Source of the DNA: JAJCYL01 sp040222875
GTDB taxonomy: Bacteria; Bacteroidota; Bacteroidia; Cytophagales; Cyclobacteriaceae
Length of the DNA: 64,000 bases
Direction: 5' to 3'
Assembly: GCA_040222875.1 (NCBI GenBank)
Contig: JAVKCG010000008.1
Coordinates: forward strand, 1-64,000
Both the position numbers and the translations under genes were made by a program. Positions within the stretch are counted from its first letter, which is position 1. Each line of letters starts with the position of its first letter. Positions 1 through 8,553 of this stretch are shown piece by piece. A model generated the notes under the pieces. The model was not told the origin of the DNA. It worked only from the letters and a program-made list of their open reading frames with translations, and did not search any database.

Positions 1-1351
1 TCCCAGATCCACTCAATATTGTACCCCCGCTAATCTCCCAGCTATAACTATCGCCCTCCTGTAATTCAACCAAATACGACTCCAATTCACAGGCAGACGT
101 GTTTCCTAGTATGTTGGGTTCTGGATGGGTGTTTAAGGTGACACTCAATTGGTCTGAATAAACGCATTCTCCTACTTGAATAGTAGAAGTAACAGAATGC
201 GACTCCGCGTCTTCATCCCACATGACTGATACTTCCTGCGTGTTTGTTTCTGCAATAAATTCTCCACCATTAATTGACCATGAATATGTGGCATTCTCTA
301 AACTGTTCACAGAATATTCTGAACTGATACAAGCAAAAGTGGGACCTACTATCTGTATGCGGGGATTTTCTCCGATTGAAATTGTCCTAGAATAAGTCCT
401 TTCACAGTTAGTAACATTATCAATAACTGTTACACTTATTGTTCCGAGCTCCGATTCATCAGACCATAGTACTGTAACACCGGAAGTAGTGGCTCCAGAG
501 AGAATTTCTCCACCAACAACTTCCCAACTGTAACCAGCATTATTATGCCCAATTATTAAGTATTCCGCTTGACCGGGGCCACAAATAACCTCCGGTCCTT
601 GAATGGGGTACTTTTGCAAATCGAAAAGCTCCTCTAATTCTGTAGACGTTAATGCCCTATCCCAATAATAGAATTCATCAAGAGTACCGTCAAAGTAAAT
701 TGGCGGGTTGATGTTATTACCGTCTTTTCGCCCTAAACTCCCTGGTTGATCTGTATAGCCAATATCACTTAACGAACCTGTGAAATCTCCATTTTCAAGT
801 TTATAATTAAGATATAAATCAATGTTATCAGCATCTGAAACAACAGCCGTAACAAAATACCATGTATTAAGATCAATTGGGTTTGGGCTCAATCGCGTCC
901 TACGGTTTCCTGGAGTTGTATTTAAGCCATCTCCGAAGCTAACACCTAATTTGCCATCAGCCTCTGTTAATGAAAACCACACACCTGAATGGACGTCGAC
1001 ACCAAAATCAGTAGTCAGGATGCTTAATGAAGTTGAGTTCATATTCATCCAAAAGGCAACAGTTACAGGTAGAGCAGGTTTTAATGCACTCTCATTTGGT
1101 AAATTAATGTAGTCATCAATTCCATCGAATTGATATGCGTTGTCTGGATTACTAAATCTATCAGAAGTCAAGGGGGCATTTACGATTCCGTCGAATGTGT
1201 TACCGCTCAAATCAACCGAGTTACAAGAAAATGGATAGTATATAAGTAGATTTTGGTTTAGTGAACTGTTTTCATGAAACTGTGCTTTAAGGCTTGAAAC
1301 AAAAAATGATATGCAAATAGAGGTTAGGAAGTAAAGTTTACTCAAATTCAT
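1..1351 (-). CDS. Secreted LamG-domain protein with PKD-like repeats, 3' end outside window
   Basis: The reading frame is open from an ATG at 1351 down to the window edge, about 450 codons with no stop, so the C-terminus is missing. A signal peptide is visible (hydrophobic stretch ending near SLKAQ). It is followed by a LamG/concanavalin-like domain at roughly residues 35-215, with YPFSCNSVDLSGN at its start, DGIDDYINLP, and an FDGTLDEFYYWDRALT end motif typical of LamG. After about residue 220 come at least three PKD/Ig-like units of about 75-80 residues that share a YSWxxxGGxI/F core. This architecture is common in type IX-secreted adhesins and in large Bacteroidota surface proteins, and the missing C-terminus would be expected to carry a sorting domain (inference). 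It is transcribed away from the polysaccharide cluster on the same strand, 20 bp downstream of the glycosyltransferase that ends at 1372. Confidence 0.85.
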   Translation of the reverse strand, partial: MNLSKLYFLTSICISFFVSSLKAQFHENSSLNQNLLIYYPFSCNSVDLSGNTFDGIVNAPLTSDRFSNPDNAYQFDGIDDYINLPNESALKPALPVTVAFWMNMNSTSLSILTTDFGVDVHSGVWFSLTEADGKLGVSFGDGLNTTPGNRRTRLSPNPIDLNTWYFVTAVVSDADNIDLYLNYKLENGDFTGSLSDIGYTDQPGSLGRKDGNNINPPIYFDGTLDEFYYWDRALTSTELEELFDLQKYPIQGPEVICGPGQAEYLIIGHNNAGYSWEVVGGEILSGATTSGVTVLWSDESELGTISVTVIDNVTNCERTYSRTISIGENPRIQIVGPTFACISSEYSVNSLENATYSWSINGGEFIAETNTQEVSVMWDEDAESHSVTSTIQVGECVYSDQLSVTLNTHPEPNILGNTSACELESYLVELQEGDSYSWEISGGTILSGSG

Positions 1352-1371
1352 CTGTCAATAATAATTACTAT

Positions 1372-2556
1372 TCATTGTTTATAAAAATGAACCAGATCCT
1401 TCTGGGACTTTGCCCAGTTCCACTTCTGTCGCCCAGTTTCAAATCCGCTTTTCCCCATTGTTAGTCTTTCCTCAGGGTTTCTGTTCAAATAGAGAATCTT
1501 AGAAGTAAGATCATCTTCGTCATCAGCTTTAAATACCAATCCACAATTGGACTCTTCAATGACCCGAACCTGTGGAGGACAATCACTCACAATTACCGGT
1601 TTTTCCATAGCCATATATTGAAAAATTTTATTGGCATAGGTTGTGTCATGGTGCAGATTTCTAAGAATTGGTGATAAACAGATGTCAGCAGCTTTAATGT
1701 AGCTTGGGAAAAGTGATAAATCCTGCCAACCTTCAAAAAAAACATGTTTTTCAATTCCAAGTTCTTTTACTCTGCCTTTAAGAATGTAGTCTTGAGAACT
1801 CTTGCCAACCAAAATCAATTGGATATTTGGTATGGCATCTTTTAATCGATAAACTGCCTCGATCGCGGTCAGAGTGCCACGTCTCAATCCGGTATCACCT
1901 ACATAAACCAAATTAAATCCCGCATTAAACCTTTCAAGGATGCTCCTATCAATTGGGAAGCCCCTAAAAGATTCCAGATTCACAGTATTTGGAACAACAA
2001 TGAAATCGCCAAGATTCATATTAGTTAGTGACACATAATGATCAGCAGCTTCTTGCGTGACCACTATCACCTTATCCGAGTTATAAATAAGCTCCAATTG
2101 CTTTGAATGCCATTTTTTAAGGTTAATTAAGATATTACCGGGAAATTTTTTAGTGTGATTGTAATACTCCATTATGGCCGGTCTATTTTCATGGAGATCT
2201 AATAAAACGGGTAGTCGCTTTTTGTTTACTCTCATTACTGCTTCAGCCAAAACCATATCGTGAACATGCAGTACATCAGGCTGGATTGCTCCTATGAAAT
2301 GCTTTATTTTAGAAGAAATGAGCCATCGATAAAACGGGAAAGTATAGGCAAGGGCAGATAGTTTATAAATTAATTTGTTTCCCGAGTATCTGTATACTTT
2401 AATATTCTTATACTCCTCAACCAAGAGGTGTTCATTGTCATATGTAATGCAGAACAGATAAACATTATGACCAGCTTCAATTAAAGAAAGTGCTTCATTC
2501 TCCACTCGAGGGTCTGGTGGAAAGTCTCTTTCCAGAAACATTGCGATTTTCTTCAT
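1372..2556 (-). CDS. Glycosyltransferase family 4 (GT-B fold)
   Basis: A 394-residue GT-B glycosyltransferase. The N-terminal Rossmann half starts MKKIAMFLERDFPPDPRVENEA, a start common in GT4 exopolysaccharide enzymes. The C-terminal half carries LVYVGDTGLRRGT, ILVGKSS and FFEGWQD. The late segment APILRN..TTYANKIFQYMAMEKPVIVSD, then CGLVFKADDEDDL, matches the Glycos_transf_1 (donor-nucleotide-binding) domain. It presumably transfers one sugar in assembly of the surface polysaccharide whose other enzymes lie at 2609-8471. It is divergent from the methyltransferase (52-bp gap), so the two probably share a short promoter region. Sugar donor and acceptor cannot be told from sequence alone. Confidence 0.9.
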   Translation of the reverse strand: MKKIAMFLERDFPPDPRVENEALSLIEAGHNVYLFCITYDNEHLLVEEYKNIKVYRYSGNKLIYKLSALAYTFPFYRWLISSKIKHFIGAIQPDVLHVHDMVLAEAVMRVNKKRLPVLLDLHENRPAIMEYYNHTKKFPGNILINLKKWHSKQLELIYNSDKVIVVTQEAADHYVSLTNMNLGDFIVVPNTVNLESFRGFPIDRSILERFNAGFNLVYVGDTGLRRGTLTAIEAVYRLKDAIPNIQLILVGKSSQDYILKGRVKELGIEKHVFFEGWQDLSLFPSYIKAADICLSPILRNLHHDTTYANKIFQYMAMEKPVIVSDCPPQVRVIEESNCGLVFKADDEDDLTSKILYLNRNPEERLTMGKSGFETGRQKWNWAKSQKDLVHFYKQ

Positions 2557-2608
2557 TGAAAAGAGTTTATCTTCTTTTGAGGTCTATTTTTGCGACGAAT
2601 TCAAAACT

Positions 2609-3151
2609 ATGATATCCCGCCTTAAACAATTCGAAAAGAAAAAGCTTACCCAAAGGCGGTTTGACAAAACTTACCAATTTGTTTCAAAAACATTACCATC
2701 TCCTGCTAAGATATTTGATATGGGCACACCAAATGACCTATCAGATTTCTTAATTGACAAAGGGTACATCGTAACCAACACCTCAGGTGAAGACCTTGAT
2801 CTAAATCCTGAAGCATTGTCTTCCGAGGGATTTGATGCAGTAACCTCTTTTGAAATCCTCGAACACTGTGTGAATCCCATGAGCGCTTTAAAAGTGATAA
2901 AAGCTCCTCGCTTATATGCCAGTGTACCTTTGACCCTGTGGTTTAGTAAGGCTTACAGGAGTAAAACTGACCCATGGGATCGCCATTTCCACGAGTTTGA
3001 AGATTGGCAGTTTGAGTGGCTTTTAGAAAAGTCGGGATGGAAAATTGTGCGGAGTGAAAAATGGACAAATCCATCCTATATTCCCGGGATACGGCCGATC
3101 TTCAGATTAATAACTCCACGCTACTTTATAGTAGAAGCGGTACGAAAATAA
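2609..3151 (+). CDS. Class I SAM-dependent methyltransferase (small, divergent motif I)
   Basis: A 180-residue protein resembling the methyltransferase type 11 family. A post-I/III core FDAVTSFEILEHCVNP is visible at about residues 90-105, and RLYASVPLTLW follows. Motif I is degenerate: FDMGTPNDLSDFL sits where DxGxGxG is usual, so SAM binding is inferred from the family rather than from an intact glycine loop. The protein is shorter than most family members (about 200-280 residues). It lies in the surface-polysaccharide locus, and its TAA overlaps the ATG of the flippase by one base (taATG), which suggests translational coupling. It probably methylates a sugar or lipid-linked glycan intermediate (inference). 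Confidence 0.7.
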   Translation: MISRLKQFEKKKLTQRRFDKTYQFVSKTLPSPAKIFDMGTPNDLSDFLIDKGYIVTNTSGEDLDLNPEALSSEGFDAVTSFEILEHCVNPMSALKVIKAPRLYASVPLTLWFSKAYRSKTDPWDRHFHEFEDWQFEWLLEKSGWKIVRSEKWTNPSYIPGIRPIFRLITPRYFIVEAVRK

Positions 3152-4632
3152 TGGGGGTAGTTTTCAAACAAGGCACCGTTACCACAGTTGGCTCCTATTT
3201 AGGTGCGGTTGTTGGCTATATCAATGTTTTATGGATTTTCCCTGCCGTACTTTCAGCCGAAGAAATCGGATTAATAAGAATACTGCCTGGCATTGCTTTC
3301 TTGTTAGTCCCTTTTTGTCAGCTTGGCCTGTCACAGACCGTACTTAGGTTTTTTCCGCGATACGAAAAACTCAAGGGAGGCATTGCAGAAATGATGTCAT
3401 TCATGACATTTTTCAATTTTGTGGGTTTCGGAGCCTCTCTGATTTTGATCAAAATTTTTGAACCAACTATCATTCAGTTTTTTTCCAAAAACTCGAATTT
3501 GGTCAATAATTACTTTCATGTTTCAGTAGCTCTTTTATTACTCATTTCTTTTACTTCAATATTCGGATCTTTTGCCACTTCAATGCTGAAAATTGTTTGG
3601 CCAAGGTTTGTCAATGATGTACTGATCAGATTGATGAACTCCTGTCTGGTTGCCCTTTATTATTTCGAAATAATTAAAATCGATCAAGTTATAAATGGGT
3701 TAGTTGTAATTTATTTGGTTGCCTTACTATGTGTCTTAGGGTACATAATCAAAATTGGCGTTTTCCAACTTACAATCAGGTTTAAGCACATCAACAGTTC
3801 GGCGATAAAAGAATTCTTTAGTTACAGCATTTTTACACTTTTGGGAGCAAGCGGCAATTTCATCATCCTACAAATTGACCAACTGATGCTGACTAATCAA
3901 TTAGGTCTTACCAGTAATGGAATTTATACTACCGCTTTCTTTATTGCAGTAGTTATAGAGTTCCCGAGGAGGTCTTTGTCGCAAATAAGTGTGCCAATAG
4001 TAAGCAAGTCATTCGAAGAGAATGACCTGAAGGCTATAGATAAGCTTTATAAGCAAGTCTCAATCAATCAAATGGTAGTAGGATCCTTACTTCTCCTGGG
4101 AATTCTTGTTAACCTACGTTCTATTTTCGATCTCATCCCTAACAATGAAAAATTTATTGCTGGGTTTAATGTGGTGTATATAATTGGCATTGCGAAACTG
4201 GCAGAAATGGCTTTCAGCTTGAATGGTGAAATTATAGTGCTATCTAAATTCTATAGATATAATGTGTTTTTCTCTGTGGTCTTAGCATTTGTAACAATAG
4301 TATCTAATTGGTTTTTTATAAAGTGGTACGGCCTGGATGGTGCCGCTATTGCCACTGCACTGAGTTTGATTTTATTCAATTTGGTGAAATTGATATTCCT
4401 AAAAATGAAACTTGATTTATGGCCGCTTTCGATTAAAAATTTTTATGTGCTGGCACTGGCCGTGGCTACATATTTTTTAGTCGGAGCCATTCCAGAGCAA
4501 ACTCTCCTGCTTGATTTATTGATTAGATCAGTATTAACGACAGTGCTGTTTATGGCACCTATTTTATTTTTGAAAATATCCCCTGAAATCAACGGAGTGA
4601 TCGAAAATTATACAGGCATCAGGATTAAGTAA
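3151..4632 (+). CDS. Polysaccharide flippase (Wzx/MATE-like, MOP superfamily)
   Basis: A polytopic membrane protein of 493 residues with about 12-14 hydrophobic segments spread along its length. The first is near VGSYLGAVVGYINVLWIFPAV, and the last pair lies at the C-terminus. Charged patches such as RFFPRYEKLKG between segments are typical of the polysaccharide_synt/MOP exporter fold. It would flip undecaprenyl-linked repeat units across the inner membrane. The frame extends 90 bases further upstream, into the methyltransferase. I chose the ATG at 3151 because it overlaps the methyltransferase stop and begins the MGVVFKQGTVTTVGSY amphipathic helix seen at the start of this family. Its 3' end overlaps the convergent aminotransferase by 8 bases. 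Confidence 0.88.
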   Translation: MGVVFKQGTVTTVGSYLGAVVGYINVLWIFPAVLSAEEIGLIRILPGIAFLLVPFCQLGLSQTVLRFFPRYEKLKGGIAEMMSFMTFFNFVGFGASLILIKIFEPTIIQFFSKNSNLVNNYFHVSVALLLLISFTSIFGSFATSMLKIVWPRFVNDVLIRLMNSCLVALYYFEIIKIDQVINGLVVIYLVALLCVLGYIIKIGVFQLTIRFKHINSSAIKEFFSYSIFTLLGASGNFIILQIDQLMLTNQLGLTSNGIYTTAFFIAVVIEFPRRSLSQISVPIVSKSFEENDLKAIDKLYKQVSINQMVVGSLLLLGILVNLRSIFDLIPNNEKFIAGFNVVYIIGIAKLAEMAFSLNGEIIVLSKFYRYNVFFSVVLAFVTIVSNWFFIKWYGLDGAAIATALSLILFNLVKLIFLKMKLDLWPLSIKNFYVLALAVATYFLVGAIPEQTLLLDLLIRSVLTTVLFMAPILFLKISPEINGVIENYTGIRIK

Positions 4633-5722
4633 TATCAACAAGGCTGTCACTGACATATTCTATTTGTTCTAGAGAGAGCTCAGGATACATAGGTAGTGAA
4701 AGCTGTTTTTGGGATAACTGAAACGCCGCTGGGAAATCTTTGGAGGTAAAACTAAGGTGACTGTAAGCAGGCATCATTGGCATCGCATGTGGATAATGCA
4801 CCTGTGTCATCACTCCCTTTGCTTCTAGCAACTGTTTTATTTCATCTCTTTTATCAACCAAAATTGAAAAAACGTGGTAAACCCGATCTGAATTTGGTTG
4901 CGTTAACGGCAGTATGACTGGCGATTGATCCAACAACTTTGAATATTGATCTGCAACCCATTTTCTGCGATCATTCCAATGATCAATATGTTTCAACTTC
5001 TTAGTCAGGATAGCTGCCTGTAAAGTGTCTAGTCTAGAATTTCGGCCTTCCATAATGTGATTGTGTTTTCCTTTTTGGCCATGATTCCCAATCATTCTAC
5101 ATTTTTCAGCAATTTGATTATCATTTGTGACAATGGCTCCTGCATCGCCATATGCCCCGAGGTTTTTGCCCGGATAAAAACTGAAAGTCGCCACGTCACC
5201 ATAACTTCCAACTTTCTTACCATTGAACATGGCCCCGTGAGCCTGTGCACAATCTTCAATTACGGCTAAATTATTGTCTCTGGCAATGGCCATAATTTTG
5301 TCCATGTCACAAGGCTGCCCATATAAATGCACAGGAATAATCGCTTTTGTTTGAGGGGTGATCTTATCTCCGATTAAAGCTGGATTAAGGGTGTGATAAT
5401 CACTCTGGGTATCAACAAAAATCGGTTTCGCCCCAACTGTTGAAACCGCCTCTGAGGTGGCAATCCAGCTCATTGCTGGCACTATTACCTCGTCACCCTT
5501 ACCGATTCCTAAAGATTGAAGTGCGATTTCAATGGCATCCGTACCATTTGCACATCCAACACAATGTTGGACGCCAATAAAGGCTGCAAATTGTTCTTCA
5601 AATTCTGCCACTAATCGTCCCCCAATAAATTGGGTATTGGTCATTACTTGCTCAAGTGCCTCATCGATTTCATTCTTAATTGAGAGGTACTGGACTTTGA
5701 GATCTACAAATGGGACTTTCAT
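4625..5722 (-). CDS. DegT/DnrJ/EryC1/StrS-type sugar aminotransferase
   Basis: A 365-residue PLP-dependent sugar aminotransferase. It begins MKVPFVDLKVQYLSIKNEID, a classic start for the family. It has GCANGTDAIEIALQSLG in the cofactor region, the VIEDCAQAHGA aspartate motif, and the Schiff-base lysine in FSFYPGKNLGAYGDAG. It converts a keto-sugar nucleotide into an amino-sugar nucleotide. Its ATG overlaps the acetyltransferase stop by one base. With the Gfo/Idh/MocA oxidoreductase upstream this gives an oxidise, aminate, acetylate order like WbpB-WbpE-WbpD or WlbA-WlbC-WlbB, the UDP-2,3-diacetamido-glucuronate type of pathway. That assignment is inference, because the UDP-GlcNAc 6-dehydrogenase is not in the window. 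Confidence 0.92.
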   Translation of the reverse strand: MKVPFVDLKVQYLSIKNEIDEALEQVMTNTQFIGGRLVAEFEEQFAAFIGVQHCVGCANGTDAIEIALQSLGIGKGDEVIVPAMSWIATSEAVSTVGAKPIFVDTQSDYHTLNPALIGDKITPQTKAIIPVHLYGQPCDMDKIMAIARDNNLAVIEDCAQAHGAMFNGKKVGSYGDVATFSFYPGKNLGAYGDAGAIVTNDNQIAEKCRMIGNHGQKGKHNHIMEGRNSRLDTLQAAILTKKLKHIDHWNDRRKWVADQYSKLLDQSPVILPLTQPNSDRVYHVFSILVDKRDEIKQLLEAKGVMTQVHYPHAMPMMPAYSHLSFTSKDFPAAFQLSQKQLSLPMYPELSLEQIEYVSDSLVDIT

Positions 5723-6192
5723 TAAAGTGATCTGATTTTTCTGGCTGGGTTGCCTACGTATATTCCTTTTTCTACGATATCTTTCGTCACAACAGATCCT
5801 GCCCCAATTACCGCTCCATCACAAATCTGAACAGGCAAAATCGTAGCATTTGATCCAATGGAAACGTTGCTGCCAACTTTAGTTGACTTCCAAAGTTGCT
5901 TATTTCCACCAGCTGGTTTGCCTCCTTCAAACAAATCGTTAATAAACATTACCCCGTGACCAATAAAACAATTGTTCCCAATTTCAACTAATTCGCATAT
6001 AAAGGAATGCGATTGGATTTTACAATTTTCACCTATTGAAACTTTCATCTGAATTTCAACAAAGGGACCTATAAATGTGTTAGAACCAATTTTGCAGCCA
6101 TATAGGTTGACAGGTTCTACATACGATACATTTTCTCCGAAAGAGACACCAACAACCTGGGATTGCAATATTTTAGGATTTTGCACTGGCAT
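5722..6192 (-). CDS. Hexapeptide-repeat sugar N-acetyltransferase (WbpD/WlbB-like)
   Basis: About 156 residues built almost entirely of left-handed beta-helix hexapeptide repeats: VGVSFGENVSYVEPVNLYGCKIGSNTFIG, IGENCKIQSHSFIC, IGNNCFIGHGVMFIND, VGSNVSIGSNATILP, and IGAGSVVTKDI ending in YVGNPARKIR. This matches small trimeric acyltransferases that acetylate an amino group on a UDP-sugar. A TTG start at 6204 is possible. I chose the ATG at 6192 (MPVQNPKIL) because the conserved part begins just after it; it overlaps the end of the upstream oxidoreductase by 20 bases. It sits between the dehydrogenase and the aminotransferase genes, so the substrate is very likely their product. Confidence 0.88.
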   Translation of the reverse strand: MPVQNPKILQSQVVGVSFGENVSYVEPVNLYGCKIGSNTFIGPFVEIQMKVSIGENCKIQSHSFICELVEIGNNCFIGHGVMFINDLFEGGKPAGGNKQLWKSTKVGSNVSIGSNATILPVQICDGAVIGAGSVVTKDIVEKGIYVGNPARKIRSL

Positions 6193-7180
6193 AGATTTTT
6201 TCAATGGCCTCTACGGATCGGATCCCCTCAAAACCCTCTACTACCAACCCTGCCTGACCGTTTAAGTCCTTGATTATTTCGCAGAAAACCTTGTCATGAT
6301 TTGAGCTTGTTCCCTGGTATTTACCGTAACTGTTAGGCGTGTCCGCAAAGTTGATATTGGTAGGTAGTGGGTATGATTTTACGTCCCAAAACTCAATTTT
6401 ATTAAGATAAGGGCCCCCAATTTTGATGGTCCCATTTTCTCCAATAATCGTAATGCTACCCTCATAGTTTTTATTGTATACACAGGTAGTCCAGTTTAAA
6501 GTCCCTTCAACACCATCACTAAATTGAAGTAACGATAAGCCAGAATCCTCAAACTCTATCGGTTGGAAATAATTTTTCAGGAAAGTTTTAGATTCCACAA
6601 CATCCCCAAACCACCAAATCATAAGGTCAATAAAATGACTGGCCTGTGTGAATAAGGCACCACCTTCTGTAGATTTCCGCCCCCGCCAATCCGACATAGA
6701 ATAATATTCAATATTTCTATTCCAAAATACGTTGCAATGGGTCTGATAAATTTTACCTAACACACCATCATTAATCACTTTATCAACAAGGGCCACTGGC
6801 ACATTGAATCTATTTTGCTTCATAACATACAGCTTCACCTTGTTCTTTGATGCCGCTGAAATCATCTCCTTACAATCTACAGATGTAAGTGCCATTGGCT
6901 TTTCTACCAATACGTTATAGCCCCTTTCTGCGGCTTCGATGGCCATTTCCTTGTGCAGATGATGAGGTGTACAAATATCGATCAGGTTGAAGCCATCAAT
7001 AGCTAACATTTCATCAAACATGTTTGCGGTAATAGCATTTGGATATAAGCTTGATGTTGTTTCAAGGGCCTGGTTTTTTGTTTCACAAAGTGCCTTGATA
7101 TTGATCCCCTCTAAACCGTTAATATATGCAGCGTGGCGCCTCCCTATATTCCCTAAACCAACTATTCCAACTTCAATCAT
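6173..7180 (-). CDS. Gfo/Idh/MocA-family sugar-nucleotide oxidoreductase
   Basis: A 335-residue NAD(P)-dependent oxidoreductase. The N-terminal Rossmann motif is IEVGIVGLGNIGRRH. The family signature EKPMALT follows at about residue 95 (VLVEKPMALTSVDC), and the substrate-domain segment GGALFTQASHFIDLMIWWFGDV contains the usual GGA..H..D/H pattern. In polysaccharide loci such proteins oxidise C3 of a UDP-sugar before transamination. The ATG lies inside the end of the upstream glycosyltransferase gene (8-base overlap), and the 3' end overlaps the acetyltransferase. The four minus-strand genes from 8471 to 4625 therefore form one tightly coupled operon. Confidence 0.9.
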   Translation of the reverse strand: MIEVGIVGLGNIGRRHAAYINGLEGINIKALCETKNQALETTSSLYPNAITANMFDEMLAIDGFNLIDICTPHHLHKEMAIEAAERGYNVLVEKPMALTSVDCKEMISAASKNKVKLYVMKQNRFNVPVALVDKVINDGVLGKIYQTHCNVFWNRNIEYYSMSDWRGRKSTEGGALFTQASHFIDLMIWWFGDVVESKTFLKNYFQPIEFEDSGLSLLQFSDGVEGTLNWTTCVYNKNYEGSITIIGENGTIKIGGPYLNKIEFWDVKSYPLPTNINFADTPNSYGKYQGTSSNHDKVFCEIIKDLNGQAGLVVEGFEGIRSVEAIEKIYASAKS

Positions 7181-8471
7181 CTTTTCCCATTAATTCTTCC
7201 AAAATAATACTGAGCTTTTTGGTTAATTTTTTTCGGCTGTATTTTTCACTTTTACTTGAGGGCTGTGGCACCTCACCTTTTTTGAAAGCACTATAAGCAG
7301 CAGCTACTTGCTGTTTTATTCCTTCAAAATCGTCAAACGCCACAAAAGTATCCCTTTCTTGTTCTTGTAATAGATCATTTGCGTCACCATCAGGCTCACC
7401 AATCGCCAATATCGTTTTGCCGGTTTGTAGATACTCAAAGAGCTTCCCGGGTAAAATCCAACTTGAGTTGTCAGTTTTATTCAATAGAAGTAAAAGCAAA
7501 TAAGATTTTTCGTACAATTTGAATACTTCCCCATGAGGGATGTAATCCTTATTAATTAAACAATTACCAATTGACATCTGCTTCAGAGAATCGACAATAA
7601 ACTGGCTTACACTTCCGGCTAGCACTATTTCGAGGTCTTCTAAAAAACCTGGAATTTCACCGACAAGCTCATTCAGTGCTTTCCATAAATTTTCAGCATT
7701 GCGGGTTTCATTTAACAGCCCAACATGACTTATTCTGAATTTAGCTGGGAGTGTGTTTATATTTATCGATGATGCCCCATCATATCCGTTAGTCACAAAT
7801 CTCGCTAAGCTGGTTTTGGCCTGATACTTAGCGGCTAACCGCGGACTCACGGTTAATAAAAGATCACAAGCCTCAAAAACACTTTGTTCAAGTCTACGAT
7901 GTTTTTTCAGTGCCCATGCCGAAACTTTTAATCGTGGTAGCACATCCCAATCGCTCCAGGGATCCCTGAAATCAGCAACCCACTTAACATTACTGAATTC
8001 TTTTATTCCAAGACCAATGAGGTGCATACTGTGTGGGGGCCCGGTTGTAACGACCAAATCAACGGGATTTTTTTTGAGATAAGCCTTTAAGAAATTGATA
8101 GAGGGTTTTACCCAGGTTATCCTTGGGTCTGGAATAAATAAGTTACCCCTTATCCAGATGGTCAATCTTTGCAACAAGGAAGTTTTATGCTGTTCGGCAA
8201 CCAAACCCTGCCGTGTTGATGCACCCCTTTTCCCGAATAGATTTTTATATACTGAAAATGGCTCAACGATGTTTTTCTTTATGACAATTACTTCTGGTGC
8301 AACCTCATTGATAAGTGAGTTATCAACTAAATCGAAATCAGGATTTTCGGGAGTATAGACGATCGGCTGCCAGCCATTTTCAGGAAGGTATTTAGAAAAT
8401 TTTAACCACCTTTGCACTCCAACTCCTCCACTAGGGGGCCAGTAGTAAGTGATGATCAACACTTTTCTCAT
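7173..8471 (-). CDS. Glycosyltransferase family 4-like protein
   Basis: A 432-residue GT-B protein that opens MRKVLIITYYWPPSGGVGVQRW, the start of a Bacteroidota glycosyltransferase group near exopolysaccharide loci. It has VVTTGPPHSMHLIG and VADFRDPWSDWD in the N-terminal domain and HGEVFKLYEKSYLLLLLL..GKLFEYLQTGKTILAIG in the donor domain. It is the first gene of the minus-strand operon that continues into the amino-sugar trio. Its upstream region lies back to back with pfkA, 82 bp away. The exact linkage made cannot be deduced. Confidence 0.88.
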   Translation of the reverse strand: MRKVLIITYYWPPSGGVGVQRWLKFSKYLPENGWQPIVYTPENPDFDLVDNSLINEVAPEVIVIKKNIVEPFSVYKNLFGKRGASTRQGLVAEQHKTSLLQRLTIWIRGNLFIPDPRITWVKPSINFLKAYLKKNPVDLVVTTGPPHSMHLIGLGIKEFSNVKWVADFRDPWSDWDVLPRLKVSAWALKKHRRLEQSVFEACDLLLTVSPRLAAKYQAKTSLARFVTNGYDGASSININTLPAKFRISHVGLLNETRNAENLWKALNELVGEIPGFLEDLEIVLAGSVSQFIVDSLKQMSIGNCLINKDYIPHGEVFKLYEKSYLLLLLLNKTDNSSWILPGKLFEYLQTGKTILAIGEPDGDANDLLQEQERDTFVAFDDFEGIKQQVAAAYSAFKKGEVPQPSSKSEKYSRKKLTKKLSIILEELMGKDD

Positions 8472-8539
8472 CCCAGAAATGATTTTTTAGTTTTTTGGCG
8501 CTGCCAAAGAAAGTGTTTTGCATTGTATTTATAATTATC

Positions 8540-8545
8540 GGGAGG
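8540..8545 (+). promoter_or_regulatory. Unusually strong Shine-Dalgarno site of pfkA
   Basis: GGGAGG lies 8 bases before the pfkA ATG. Most genes in this window have no recognisable Shine-Dalgarno sequence, which is the rule in Bacteroidota, so this site stands out and supports the ATG at 8554. Confidence 0.6.
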
Positions 8546-8553
8546 TTTAAATA

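Noticed and set aside
3061..3150. Upstream extension of the flippase gene
   Set aside because: It overlaps 90 bases of the methyltransferase; the ATG at 3151 overlaps its stop and begins the conserved helix.
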